A DNA stretch of 64,000 nucleotides, taken from assembly GCF_001984105.1 (NCBI RefSeq), contig NZ_MTQM01000008.1, positions 558,001 to 622,000 on the forward strand, read 5' to 3'. The stretch comes from Microbacterium sp. CSI-V (GTDB lineage: Bacteria; Actinomycetota; Actinomycetes; Actinomycetales; Microbacteriaceae). Shown one piece after another: positions 45,801 to 54,600 of this stretch. Under the pieces are notes generated by a model, which searched no databases, was not told the origin of the DNA, and was given only the letters and a program-made list of their open reading frames with translations. The position numbers and the translations under genes were made by a program. The first letter of the stretch is position 1, and the number at the start of each line of letters is the position of its first letter.

Positions 45801-46385
45801 GAGGAAGCCGTCGGGGCGACGCATCCGCACGTCCGCCCCTTCGTGCCTTGGCCGATCACCCCGTTTGGGGGAGTGGATGTGCTCGACGCGCTTCCGAGTC
45901 GATCCGCTGCTGAGCGGGTTCGCGCTGCGCTGCTGGAGGTCATCGCCTCAGAAGGACCGATCTCGCGAGCACGCTTGGTGAGACTGGTGGCGGAAGCATT
46001 CGGACTGTCTCGTGTGTCGGGGAGCCGGGCAACGGCCATCCTCGGGCTCATCCCGGATGCTCACACCCGCCAGGGTGACGAGCAGTTCGTCTGGCCGGTG
46101 GACGTTGACGTCGCCACCTGGCGAGATGTCCGCACGAGTGCTGCGGGGGAGAGTCGACCGCTCGAGTCCGTCGCTCTGGAGGAGATCGCGAACGCGATGG
46201 CCGTTGTCGCCGAGCTCGGCGGTGGGGTGCGCGAAGACGAGATCAAGCGGGAAGCACTGCGGCTGTTCGGGGGGAAGCGGATGACGACCCAGATCTCCGA
46301 GCGACTCGCCGAAGCCCTGTCGGTGGCGGTGGCCACCCGATGGGTCGAGCTCGCGCCGTCGGGAGCGTATCTCGCGCGCTTTTGA
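39882..46385 (+). CDS. HEPN-DUF4011-superfamily 1 helicase-nuclease-DUF3320 fusion
   Basis: A 2167-residue protein from ATG 39882. Domains in order: N-terminal Swt1-like HEPN (1-130) with an R-x4-H motif, R98 to H103 in RNKHAH, the usual HEPN ribonuclease site; a Pro-rich linker (160-215); a transglutaminase-like/beta region; DUF4011 (about 595, WKNALLDLSLRNRLINFTSR); superfamily 1 helicase with Walker A GPPGTGKSQT near 903, DEAS box VVFDEASQI near 1522 and late RLNVAVTRARRQ; a Vsr/REase_MTES_1575-like nuclease domain near 1830-1930 (DFRIDLTL, AVLLDGEGW); and DUF3320 at the C-terminus. COG1112-type helicases like this occur in phage-defence loci, including Mokosh. Likely defence effector; inference. 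Confidence 0.88.
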   Translation: MTIDTRQIIGGSVDDLAEGLRPFIERVFAERLPDGPSWVQIVAHKDELAGRPTAHHHANDVGLMLRVMTEKLGNLGYPFDGHLSRQAANWASEMREVRNKHAHQVEFSPAETYRALDSAELLLREVGAADEAQRIAARKPAVLSALSGGATGRPLPPPPSASLSALPVVRLPAPPAVPLPSSAETESTTPQSTESDAAATSPLTRRQLREQPETDASETPPAPASSARLSLDAVTELSYAMAHARIVPVQEVRVSYSGPELRGASLAIEASTANGSLGAPKVVILDLAPGLKTLAGLDLLSLDPAPMLQVDTEQPGSITLTLRGPGGAVIADHRHPVHVLAANQWIARELHLGLELLASFAQPQATVLTPVLQRASDLLGQSSGRTELDGYQSDNPARVDAMVAAVWDAVRELDIRYAEPPASWGLRGQKVRTPQEVLEGRLGTCLDTTLTLAALLEQVGINSTLWLVDGHIFLGYWRENGSLGLPATTDIEEAVNLAKLGRISLLETTRMTGGAASATFDVARATPQPYLEARRDEILGITDVRAARENGILPLPSRTVGPDGEVTVVEYRPLDRVLAPFVADQRDAQGRAVAPPRVAQWKNALLDLSLRNRLINFTSRAGYQLAVPGAALGRLEDMINGGAGVTLLASDDVPEIARERGIRFGRDRDAADREALLADKRQAHLTDVTQAAYTTRLRALAAKAKTVTEETGANNLYLAFGTLRWEFNDRQLQSPLVLVPVTLESVSRGQSFRLVLDEAGASTPNYCLLEKLKVSFGIEVPGLANPATDAAGIDLGAAFDAVRQAMVDAKRPFVVEDTVHLGILQFAKFRLWKDLDDNWEELATNSLVTHLIHSPNDAYIDAVPAPVDVDLDALSAQVPVSADSSQLEAVVEAVEGRTFVLEGPPGTGKSQTITNLLARSLASGKRVLFVAEKRAALEVVKDRLDAVGLGSFSLDLHDKGARPNAVREQLRAALDATARPDRAALSAQREAAESSRGALSRYAQRVHEPNAAGLSLYSARSQLLASATDIPPLDVPHSLVASGDHIDQLRATLRALPAVSDLARPAATHPWGFVDDPAIDAASLHSAARAFDDALAAVGLSELVSRVRGPQQMEAWAGVARAPRHALDALDRVQPESIDDLARRLATAAAQPPAWLAQVDPRVLSRNVREIHAAALAADASSFFGRKKRRRAVLAQFATDLRVEQTAIDLRGLSALTGAMTETAAQVDELRGELQRQPVVVAPADFNPYVPGEAEQVGAALTWVGWLSRTLASDVSAAGDLRSDLRRVYETTAPDAASAERYATLATAWRALAAAAGVASTGGASRDQLGVWAGDEGIASTWERTRTGRNLATTEPVTLGRWVDLLRHVEPLRRHGMNKAREAILAGRVRADDAALAFDKGVASASLGEREDATALNDFDPAAHNRTIGRFATSSAAIRSELPRALPADILSQRRFDPKYDGGDMGALKRQLSRQRGGDSVRTLMDKYGDLITQITPCMLMSPESVARFFPARAGMFDVVVFDEASQIRVADAVGAMGRARSVVVVGDSKQMPPSTFAEVTADVDEAEADTGLVADEESILTECTQARVPSKWLSWHYRSQDEALIAFSNHQYYESRLSSFPAPLRDFSASAPGALAASKPDYGLSLVRVDGRFERSGGRGVLRTNRVEAQTIVDEVIRRFAAAGDTAPSIGIITFNVQQRDLIDNMLRDASDERIGRALDERDGLFVKNLESVQGDERDTILFSVAFSKNDRGMLPLNFGPLSRAGGERRLNVAVTRARRQVVLYASFDPAELRAEQTSARGLKDLKSYLELAARGVAPTDDSTSRVPVIDRHRDEIAAILSERGLVVKTDVGLSDFRIDLTLASASDPAQPLIAVLLDGEGWRARRTVADRDGLPVDVLGKLMRWPGIERVWLPEWLDDPDATADRLVAAVEAARAGGRSVSDTKVEDLDTPAAEEPVEPVRSGMPTGQEDEEAVGATHPHVRPFVPWPITPFGGVDVLDALPSRSAAERVRAALLEVIASEGPISRARLVRLVAEAFGLSRVSGSRATAILGLIPDAHTRQGDEQFVWPVDVDVATWRDVRTSAAGESRPLESVALEEIANAMAVVAELGGGVREDEIKREALRLFGGKRMTTQISERLAEALSVAVATRWVELAPSGAYLARF

Positions 46386-46447
46386 GTGGCGAGGACCGAG
46401 GTTCGGACCACGGATAGAGTGACCTCGATCAGCTTGGGGGGCACAAC

Positions 46448-47668
46448 ATGGGGCGAGGATTCGCTGTCATCGATCTCGAGACGACAGGTCTCTTTCCGCA
46501 GAAGCACGATCGCATCGTCGAGGTGGCGATCGTGCACGTCTCACCGACAGGCGTCGTCGAGGGAGTCTGGGAAACGCTCGTCAACCCGATGCGCGACATG
46601 GGTGCGCAGCGCATCCACGGCATCAGTGCCGCTGCGGCCGCGCGAGCTCCGGAGTTCGCCGCACTCGCCCCGTCCGTCGCCTCGCTCCTGCGCGGGCGGG
46701 TGCCTGTTGCGCACAACGCCAGTTTCGACGCGCGATTCTTGACCCACTCGATGCAGCAAGCCGGTCTCATGTGTCCGGATCACGAGTATTGGATGTGCAC
46801 GATGCAGCTCGCGGGCACATTCCTGCCGGGCAGTCGCAGTCTCGCCGACTGCAGCGCTGCGATCGGCTATGCGATGGAGAACGCTCATCGCGCCTCGGCC
46901 GATGCCCTCGCCGCAGCGGCGCTCCTTCGCGCCTACATCGGCGCGGGTCACGATCCCGCATGGTGGGATGGGTGGCTCGCGACCCCGGGGGAGTGGCCGG
47001 ATGAGCCGTGCGATACGACAGCTTGGCTGGCGCGTACGGAGTCCGACACGGCGCCGCGGTCGGTTCTCGAGCGGTTGCACGTGGACGTCGCGCTCGATGC
47101 CGCCGTCGACGACGGCGCCCTGAATCTCGACTACCTCGCTCTGCTCGACCGTGTCCTCCTCGATCGGTACATGTCCGCGACGGAGACCGACGACCTCATC
47201 CGATTCGCCGCAGAGCTCAACCTCTCGAGCGCTGCGGTTCGCCGTCTTCACCGCGCCTACTTCGACGGATTGGTCTCGGCCGCTTGGGCCGACGACCAGC
47301 TCACCGCCGATGAGTGGGCCGACATCCAGAAGATCGGCGGTCTGCTAGAGATCGATACGGAAACGATCGCCGGCGCCGCTTCAAAACCGGATGCCGCAGC
47401 ACCGACTCTCACCACCGGCTTCCGCCTGGCGCCGGGCGACACCGTCGTCATCACGGGCGACACCCGTCGAGATCGAGCGGCATGGTTCGACATCCTCACC
47501 GAGCGCGGTCTGATCCCGAAGGACAGCATGGTGAAGAAAGCAAAGGTGCTCGTGGCCGCCGACCCCGATTCGATGTCGGGGAAGGCACGGCAGGCGCGGG
47601 CTTGGGGGATTCCGATCGTTACGGAGGACGGGCTGGAGAGGCTGCTGGGGCTGGGTCCTGGTGAGTAG
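46448..47668 (+). CDS. DEDDh 3'-5' exonuclease with TerB-like and BRCT domains
   Basis: A 406-residue protein. Residues 1-170 are a DnaQ/RNase T-type exonuclease: FAVIDLETTGL with the D and E ligands, VAHNASFDARFL with the second D, and HRASADALAAAALL with the catalytic His and last Asp. Residues about 215-305 are helical and acidic, resembling a TerB-like domain (LLDRYMSATETDDLIRFAAE). Residues about 325-405 form a BRCT domain (GDTVVITGDTRRDRAAWFDI). It follows the giant helicase by 62 bases on the same strand, so the two may act together on nucleic acid. Confidence 0.88.
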   Translation: MGRGFAVIDLETTGLFPQKHDRIVEVAIVHVSPTGVVEGVWETLVNPMRDMGAQRIHGISAAAAARAPEFAALAPSVASLLRGRVPVAHNASFDARFLTHSMQQAGLMCPDHEYWMCTMQLAGTFLPGSRSLADCSAAIGYAMENAHRASADALAAAALLRAYIGAGHDPAWWDGWLATPGEWPDEPCDTTAWLARTESDTAPRSVLERLHVDVALDAAVDDGALNLDYLALLDRVLLDRYMSATETDDLIRFAAELNLSSAAVRRLHRAYFDGLVSAAWADDQLTADEWADIQKIGGLLEIDTETIAGAASKPDAAAPTLTTGFRLAPGDTVVITGDTRRDRAAWFDILTERGLIPKDSMVKKAKVLVAADPDSMSGKARQARAWGIPIVTEDGLERLLGLGPGE

Positions 47669-47928
47669 CGGAGCGGTGCACAGGGTCACCGGCCCGGGCG
47701 GTTAGGGGCGGTTGCCCGCGTGGGCGGGCGACGCAACGCCCAAGCCCCGTCCGGATGCCGACATCGACTGGTCCGACCTCGCCACTGACGTGCGGGGTCG
47801 TCGAATCGCCGTGCGCACCGTTCTGGGTGCCGGCATGCCGGTCGACGTCACTGCGTCGTCGGAGCCGAGCACCATTGCTCACCGCCTCGGTTAGCGTAGA
47901 CAGGGTTGCACGCGAGTCGGGAGAGTCT

Positions 47929-49413
47929 GTGGTTACCGGTCCACTGAAGAGTCAGGTCGACAAGGTCTGGGATGCGTTTTGGTCGGGCGGCATCGCCAAT
48001 CCGGTCGAGGTGATTGAACAGATCACGTACCTGCTCTTCATCAAGCGGCTCGACGAGTTGCACACCAAGGCTGAGCAGAAGGCTGTGCGCTTCGGTGACC
48101 CGATTGAAAATCCGATCTTCCCGGACGGCTACGACAGCGACCTGCCGGTGCGCCGGCCGTTCCGCGACCTCCGGTGGAGCGTGTTCACGAACTACTCGCC
48201 CGCCGAGATGTTCGATGTCGTCTCTGAGCACGTCTTCCCGTGGCTGCGCCGGCTCGGCGCTCAGGGTTCGAGCTATGCGCGCAACATGCGCGACGCGCGC
48301 TTCACAATTCCGACGCCGGCGCTGCTGACAAAGGTCGTCGACCTGCTCGCCGAGATTCCGATGGAAGACCGCGACACCAAGGGCGACATCTACGAGTACA
48401 TGCTGCTCAGGCTTTCGACGAGTGGCACGAACGGGCAGTTCCGCACCGCCCGCCACATCATCCAGCTCATGGTCGACCTGCAGCGGCCGCGCCCGGACGA
48501 CCTCATCATCGATCCGGCGGTGGGCACGGCCGGATTCCTCATCACCGCCGAGGAGTACCTGCGCGCGCACCACCCCGAGATCTGGACGGATGCCGCCACC
48601 CGTGCCCACTTCAACGGCCCGATGTTCACCGGTTACGACTCGGATGCCTCGATGGCGCGTATCGCGAGCATGAACATGCTGCTGCATGGCGTGGAAAACC
48701 CCACGATCGAGCGTGCCGACTCGCTGTCGGAGGGGCACCCGGGTCTCGATCAGTACACACTCGTGCTCGCCAATCCGCCGTTTGCTGGGTCGCTCGACGA
48801 CGAGACGGTCGCGAAAGACCTGCAGAAGGTTGTTAAGACCCGCAAAACAGAGTTGCTCTTTCTCGTTCTCATGATCCGGATGCTGCGCAATGGCGGACGC
48901 GCGGCCGTCATTGTGCCCGAGGGAGTGCTCTTCGGGTCGTCTAACGCGCACAAGGCTGTGCGGAGGATGCTCGTCGACGAACACAAGCTGGATGGCGTCA
49001 TAAAGCTGCCGTCGGGAACCTTCAAGCCATACACGGGGGTGTCCACCGCGATCTTGCTGTTCACGAAGACCTCGTCGGGCGGCACCGACCAGGTCTGGTT
49101 CTACGATGTGCGCGCCGACGGTATGACGCTTGACGACAAGCGGACGCCGATCGAGGCCGACGACCTGCCCGACGTGCTCGCCCGTTGGCAGGCGCGGGAT
49201 GCTGAGGCGGCACGCGCCCGAACAGATCAGAGCTTCCTCGTGCCCAAGCAGGAGATCGTCGACAGCGGTTACGACCTGAGCCTGAACCGCTACAAGGAGA
49301 TCGAGGTCGAGAAGGTCGAGCACCGCTCGCCAGGGGAAATCCTCGACGAGCTCGACGCGCTCGAGGTCGAGATCCAGGACGGCCTGAAGCGCCTGCGGGA
49401 GATGCTCGCGTGA
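47929..49413 (+). CDS. hsdM: Type I restriction-modification methyltransferase subunit
   Basis: A 494-residue HsdM from GTG 47929, just after GGGAGAG; upstream in-frame starts belong to noncoding sequence. The N-terminal HsdM_N helices (VWDAFWSGGIANPVEVIEQI, YLLFIKRLDELH) precede the N6-adenine methyltransferase core with SAM motif DPAVGTAGFLI and catalytic NPPF in LVLANPPFAGS. The C-terminus is a coiled coil. It overlaps hsdS by a GTGA. Confidence 0.96.
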   Translation: MVTGPLKSQVDKVWDAFWSGGIANPVEVIEQITYLLFIKRLDELHTKAEQKAVRFGDPIENPIFPDGYDSDLPVRRPFRDLRWSVFTNYSPAEMFDVVSEHVFPWLRRLGAQGSSYARNMRDARFTIPTPALLTKVVDLLAEIPMEDRDTKGDIYEYMLLRLSTSGTNGQFRTARHIIQLMVDLQRPRPDDLIIDPAVGTAGFLITAEEYLRAHHPEIWTDAATRAHFNGPMFTGYDSDASMARIASMNMLLHGVENPTIERADSLSEGHPGLDQYTLVLANPPFAGSLDDETVAKDLQKVVKTRKTELLFLVLMIRMLRNGGRAAVIVPEGVLFGSSNAHKAVRRMLVDEHKLDGVIKLPSGTFKPYTGVSTAILLFTKTSSGGTDQVWFYDVRADGMTLDDKRTPIEADDLPDVLARWQARDAEAARARTDQSFLVPKQEIVDSGYDLSLNRYKEIEVEKVEHRSPGEILDELDALEVEIQDGLKRLREMLA

Positions 49414-50567
49414 CCTGGGAGACCGTATCGCTGGGCGAGGTCTCGTGGCTGAATCCGCGAGGCGACTCGAACATCGAATCAGGAACTTTCCTGGGGATGG
49501 CAGACGTGTCGGAGAACGGCACGACGACGGCGGGCATACGCGTCGAGCCTGGCGATCTCAAGTCGGGCTACACCCCGTTTCGAGACCGCGATCTTTTGGT
49601 TGCGAAGATCACCCCTTGCTTCGAGAACGGGAAGATCGCACAGGCCTCTCTGCATACGAAACGGGGTTGGGGTTCGACCGAGTTTCACGTTGTTCGGCCA
49701 AACGCTGAGCTATTGCACGACCGCTTCGCTTTGCAGTATCTCCGGTCCCCTTCGGTCCGAGCCAATGGCACAATCCGCATGACAGGTAGCGCGGGGCAGC
49801 GGCGCGTGCCCTTGTCGTACCTGCAATCGCTGGAGATTCCGCTCCCGCCCCTCCCCGAGCAGCGCCGCATCGCCGCGATCCTCGATGAGGCTGATGCCCT
49901 TCGTCAGCAGAAGGACCGCGAGCGTGCCGCGATGAATCGCTTCGTAGACACGGCGGTCGCCGAGTTGATCGACACCGCCGATGATTGGCGCCCGCTGGGG
50001 TCGATGCTTGCTGAGCCTTTCCGCAACGGAATTTCCCCGTCTCGAGCAGGCACGGTCCGGGCCGAGGTGTTGACCCTCTCGGCAATTACGCGGGGCGGGT
50101 TCGAGCCCCGTCATCGGAAGGCCGACCTGTTCGCGACCGCGCATGACCCCGACAAGGTCGTCACAGAGGGGCTTCATCTCATCTGTCGCGGGAACGGCAA
50201 TAAGGACCTCGTCGGCGTTATGGCGGTAGGTGATGCTTCTCTCACCGACGTTGCGTTCCCGGACACGATGATCGCCATGCGCCCCTCGAAAGTAATCACG
50301 TCGCTGACGCTGCTAGCAGCTTGGCGGGGCGAGGGAGTCCGCAAACAGATCCGACGCGGAGCGAGGACCACCAACGGAACTTACAAGGTGAACCAGCAAC
50401 TTCTGGGTTCTGTGGTTGTGCCAGTTCCGAGCGCTGAAGTGCAGGCCAACATCGATGCCCTCGAGCGGCAGCGCGCGGCGGTGAACTCGGCCATGCGCAA
50501 ATCCGCTGAAAGCCTCGACGCCCTCTTCGCTTCGCTCCAGCACCGCGCCTTTCGAGGAGAACTATGA
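49410..50567 (+). CDS. hsdS: Type I restriction-modification specificity subunit
   Basis: A 385-residue HsdS with two target recognition domains. The first ends in the conserved helix with LQSLEIPLPPLPEQRRIAAI and the second in VPSAEVQANIDALERQRAAV. The two coiled-coil spacers set the distance between half-sites of the bipartite target, whose sequence cannot be predicted. The gene overlaps hsdM and the mrr gene by 4 bases each. Confidence 0.94.
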   Translation: MTWETVSLGEVSWLNPRGDSNIESGTFLGMADVSENGTTTAGIRVEPGDLKSGYTPFRDRDLLVAKITPCFENGKIAQASLHTKRGWGSTEFHVVRPNAELLHDRFALQYLRSPSVRANGTIRMTGSAGQRRVPLSYLQSLEIPLPPLPEQRRIAAILDEADALRQQKDRERAAMNRFVDTAVAELIDTADDWRPLGSMLAEPFRNGISPSRAGTVRAEVLTLSAITRGGFEPRHRKADLFATAHDPDKVVTEGLHLICRGNGNKDLVGVMAVGDASLTDVAFPDTMIAMRPSKVITSLTLLAAWRGEGVRKQIRRGARTTNGTYKVNQQLLGSVVVPVPSAEVQANIDALERQRAAVNSAMRKSAESLDALFASLQHRAFRGEL

Positions 50568-51499
50568 CTGACGCAGGCAACCCCGGGCCGATTTCGACGA
50601 TGCCGCGCTGGTACGAGTTCTTCCGGCCGCTTCTCGAGGTCCTCGCCGACGGTCGGACGTGGCAGAAGCGCGACATGGAGCGGGCCATCATCGCCCGTGC
50701 AGGTCTTACGGAGGACGAAATAGCAGAGACGCTCAGTTCTGGTCAGCCTCGGGCGCTGAACCGAATCGGATGGGCGACGTCTGCACTGCGCCGAGCGAAG
50801 GCGATCGAGTCACCGTCGCGAGCGCATTTCCGCATCACCGAAACCGGACGCAGACTGCTCAGCGAGCATTCGGGTCCGATCCCCGAGCCCGCTGTCTACG
50901 CGATCCCGGCCTACAGCGAGTACACCCCCGCGCGCGGACGGAAGACGACCACCGTCGATCCATCCCCGACGATAGTTGACGACGCCGACCCCGATGAGCT
51001 CATCAGCTCGGGAATCCAGCTGATCGAGAGCGACACGAAGTCGACTCTTCTGCAGCGACTGAAGGAGAGCGACCCGTACGACTTCGAGCGCGTCGTCCGG
51101 TCGCTCTTGGTGAAGATGGGCTAAGGGCGCGATGGAACTATGTCTCCCTTGCGGGGCTCGGGCGACGGTGGTCTCGACGGCGTTATCGACCGCGACGAGC
51201 TCGGGTTGAGCAAGATCTACGTTCAGGCGAAGCGCTACGCGGAGGCGACGATCGGACGCCCGAAGGTACAGGAGTTCGTGGGAGCTCTCGCCACGCGGGG
51301 CGCGAACGTCGGGGTGTTCTTCACAACCAGCCGCTTCACCGGCGAGGCGGTCGATGCCGCGGAACGCGTGCCGCAGGAGATCGCACTCGTCGACGGCGAA
51401 CGGCTTACCGCGCTCATGCTCAGACACAAGGTGGGCGTGCAAGTTGCCAGGACGATCGAGATCCTCAAGGTAGACGAGGACTTCTTCGCTGACGAGTAG
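50564..51499 (+). pseudogene. mrr: Mrr-type restriction endonuclease broken by one in-frame stop
   Basis: The first part (50564-51121) encodes an Mrr_N winged-helix domain (MPRWYEFFRPLLEVLADG) and the start of the Mrr_cat domain, YDFERVVRSLLVKMG. A TAA at 51122-51124 follows at the place where family members usually have Tyr (KMGYG; TAC or TAT). Reading continues in the same frame with GRDGTMSPLRGSGDGGLDGV, YVQAKRYAEATIGRPKVQEF and FFTTSRFTGEA to a stop at 51499, containing the D-(x)n-QAK nuclease site. A single base change explains it. ATG 51140 could restart translation, giving separate halves. The gene overlaps hsdS. Confidence 0.88.
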
Positions 51500-51603
51500 C
51501 GGGTGATCGGGTTCTGTGTCGACGATCATCACGAGCGCGTTGACGCCGGACAGTTTCAGGATCCGGCTTCGATCTGGGGGCAACGTCGGCACCGTTCGCT
51601 AGC

Positions 51604-54600
51604 ATGACGAAAGGCAGGGCCGTGCCTGCCGCAGGGGGCCGCGCGTTGGGGAACTTCGACTTCGTCCGGGATCGCTGGCCGAAAGTCTGGGAGGCCGCAT
51701 CCCGCGCTGAGTCGTACCTTCGTAGCGACCCGCGCGCGTCGGCGACCTACGCCCGGCGCGCCGGCGAGATGTTCACCGAATGGATCTACGCCGCCGAGGA
51801 TCTGCCGCGCCCGTACGATGACTCGTTCGCGAATTTGACGGCCCAGGCCGCCTTCAGGGCGTTGGTCGGCCAGAACGTGACGGGCAGCCTCCGCATCGTG
51901 CGAACGATTGGCAACGACGCGGTCCATAAAGAAGAGGCGATGCGGCTCGGCCGCGCCCGAGGGTCGCTCGAACAGCTGCACACGATCTGCCGTTGGCTCG
52001 ACCACGGCTACGGCGATCCGGATGCCGCCGGAGCCCCTCCCTTCGACTTCGCTCGGGTGCCGCCGGCTCCGGCCGCCGTGATCCAGCACACCCGCGCGGA
52101 GCTCGAACGCGCGCAGGAGGATTTCGACCAGGCGCGGCGGGCGCTCGCGGAAGAGCGTGAGCGCAGTGCAGCGCTGCAGGAGGAGCTCGCTCGTTTACAG
52201 GCCGAGGTCGCCGCGACGAAGGCCGCGAACGACATCGTCAACGCCGCGCGCGGCATCCCCGACCCGACCGTCGCGACCGAAGCCGAGACGCGCCGTGACC
52301 TCATCGACCTGCAGCTCGCCGAAGCGGGCTGGCTACTCACCCACGCGCGCGATCGGGAATGGCCGGTCACCGGCATTCCCACTGCTTCTGGTGACGGCCG
52401 GGTCGACTACGTGCTGTGGGGCGACGACGGCAAGCCGCTCGCTGTTGTCGAGGCCAAGCGAACGACCAAGAGCGCGAAAGAGGGCCGGCTGCAGGCCGAG
52501 GTGTACGCGGATGCCCTGGAGCGCGACTTCGGTCAGCGTCCGCTGATCTACTACACGAACGGGTTCGAGACCTGGCTGTGGGATGACCGCCGTCACGCGC
52601 CCCGCACCGTCGCCGGGTACATGACGAAAGATCAGCTCGCTCTAGCAATTCAGCGCCGGACGTCGCTCAAGCCGCTCGCGACGACATCCGTCGATCACAC
52701 GATCGTCGAGAGGCCGTATCAACTGCGTGCTATCCGCGCGGTGACCGAGGCGTTCGAGCATCAGCGCCGCCGTGCGCTGCTCGTCATGGCCACCGGGACC
52801 GGGAAAACCCGCACCGTCATTGCCCTCGTCGATGTGCTGCAGCGGGCGAACTGGGTCAAGCGCGTGCTGTTCCTCGCCGACCGCACGGCGCTGGTCACGC
52901 AGGCCGTCGCGGCGTTCAAGACCCATCTGCCCGATAGTGCCCCGGTGAACCTCGTGACCGACCGCGACAGCGACGGGCGGGTCTTCGTCTCGACCTACCA
53001 GACAGTGATGGGCCTGATTGACTCCGGTGAAGACGCGCTGCGCCGCTTCGGACCGGGCTATTTCGACCTCATCGTCGTTGACGAGGCACACCGGTCGATT
53101 TACAACAGGTACGGCGAGATCTTCTCGTATTTCGACGCGCTCGTCGTCGGCCTCACCGCAACACCGCGCGCCGACGTTGATCACAACACCTACCAAATGT
53201 TCGACCTCGACGACGGCGTGCCGACCGACGCGTTCGAGCTCGACGATGCGATCGCGGGCGGGTACCTCGTCCCTCCTGTCGCGCGTCCGATCGACCTCGG
53301 GTTCATGGCGCGTGGCATCCGCTACGCGGACCTGAGCTCCGAAGAGCGCGAGCAGTGGGATGAGCTCGAGTGGCAGGACGGCGAGATCCCGGACGCCATC
53401 GACGCGGCAGCGATGAACCGATGGCTGTTCAACGAAGACACCGTCGATAAGGTGCTCCACGTGCTCGTCACGGAGGGGCGCCGCGTGGGCGGCGGTGACG
53501 TGCTCGGCAAGACGATCGTCTTCGCGAAGAATCAGCGGCACGCCGAGTTCATCGAGTCGCGGTGGGATGCGAACTTCCCCGAGATGCGCGGAGAATTCGC
53601 TCGCGTGATCACTCATGCGTCCGGCCCGTACGCGCAGACCCTTATCGACGCGTTTTCCACTCCCGCGAAGTCGCCGCACATCGCGATCTCGGTCGACATG
53701 CTCGATACCGGCATCGACGTGCCCGACGTCGTGAACCTCGTGTTCTTCAAGCCCGTCAACTCGCACACCAAGTTCTGGCAGATGGTTGGCCGCGGTACGC
53801 GCCTACGCCCCGACCTGTACGGACCCGGTGACGACAAGCGCGACTTCGTGATCTTCGACGTGTGCGGCAATATCGACTACTTCAACGACGAACTTACCGA
53901 GGCAGCGGTACCCCGTTCGGTGTCGTTGACGGAGCGCACGTTTGTGTTGCGCACCCGTCTGCTTGCGGCGCTGCGCGATACCGACGACCCGGATGCCGCG
54001 GCCCTGCGTGCGGTGCTCGCGGCGCGTCTGCACTCTGCGGTTGCGGCCATGAACCACGACAACTTCCTCGTGCGCCGCCGGCTGCGTGCCGTCGAGCGGT
54101 TCGGCAGTGCGGATGCTTGGGACGACTTCGACAATGCCGACGTGGATGCCGCGGCGGAGCTCGCCGGCCTGCCCTCAGCGGCCGAACAAGACGCGGACGA
54201 GGCGGCCAAGCGGTTCGACGCGCTTGTCCTCACCGCGCAGGTGGCCCTGGCGAACGGCGAGACGCTCCCAGCCGGCGTCGCCGCCCGCATCGTCGACATC
54301 GCGCGTGCGTTGGGCGATCAGCGCGGCATCCCGGCTGTGGCCCTGCACGCGGCGCTGTTGGACGCCGTCGCTGATGCGTCGTGGTGGGAGCACGTCGACG
54401 CCGTGATGCTCGAGCGCGTGCGCGTGAACCTCCGTGGCCTTGTGCGTCTCATCGGCCGCGAGAACCAGGCAATGGTGTACTCCGACTTTGAGGACACCCT
54501 CGACCCCGCCCGCGATGTCGTCCTGACCCGCGTAGTACCGGGGCTCAACCGACGCGCCTTCCGCGAGAAGCTCTTCGGCTTCCTCGCCGGCCGATCGGAT

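Noticed and set aside
50564..51499. Programmed stop-codon readthrough in mrr
   Set aside because: No known signal after TAA and no selenocysteine or pyrrolysine context; a point mutation is simpler.
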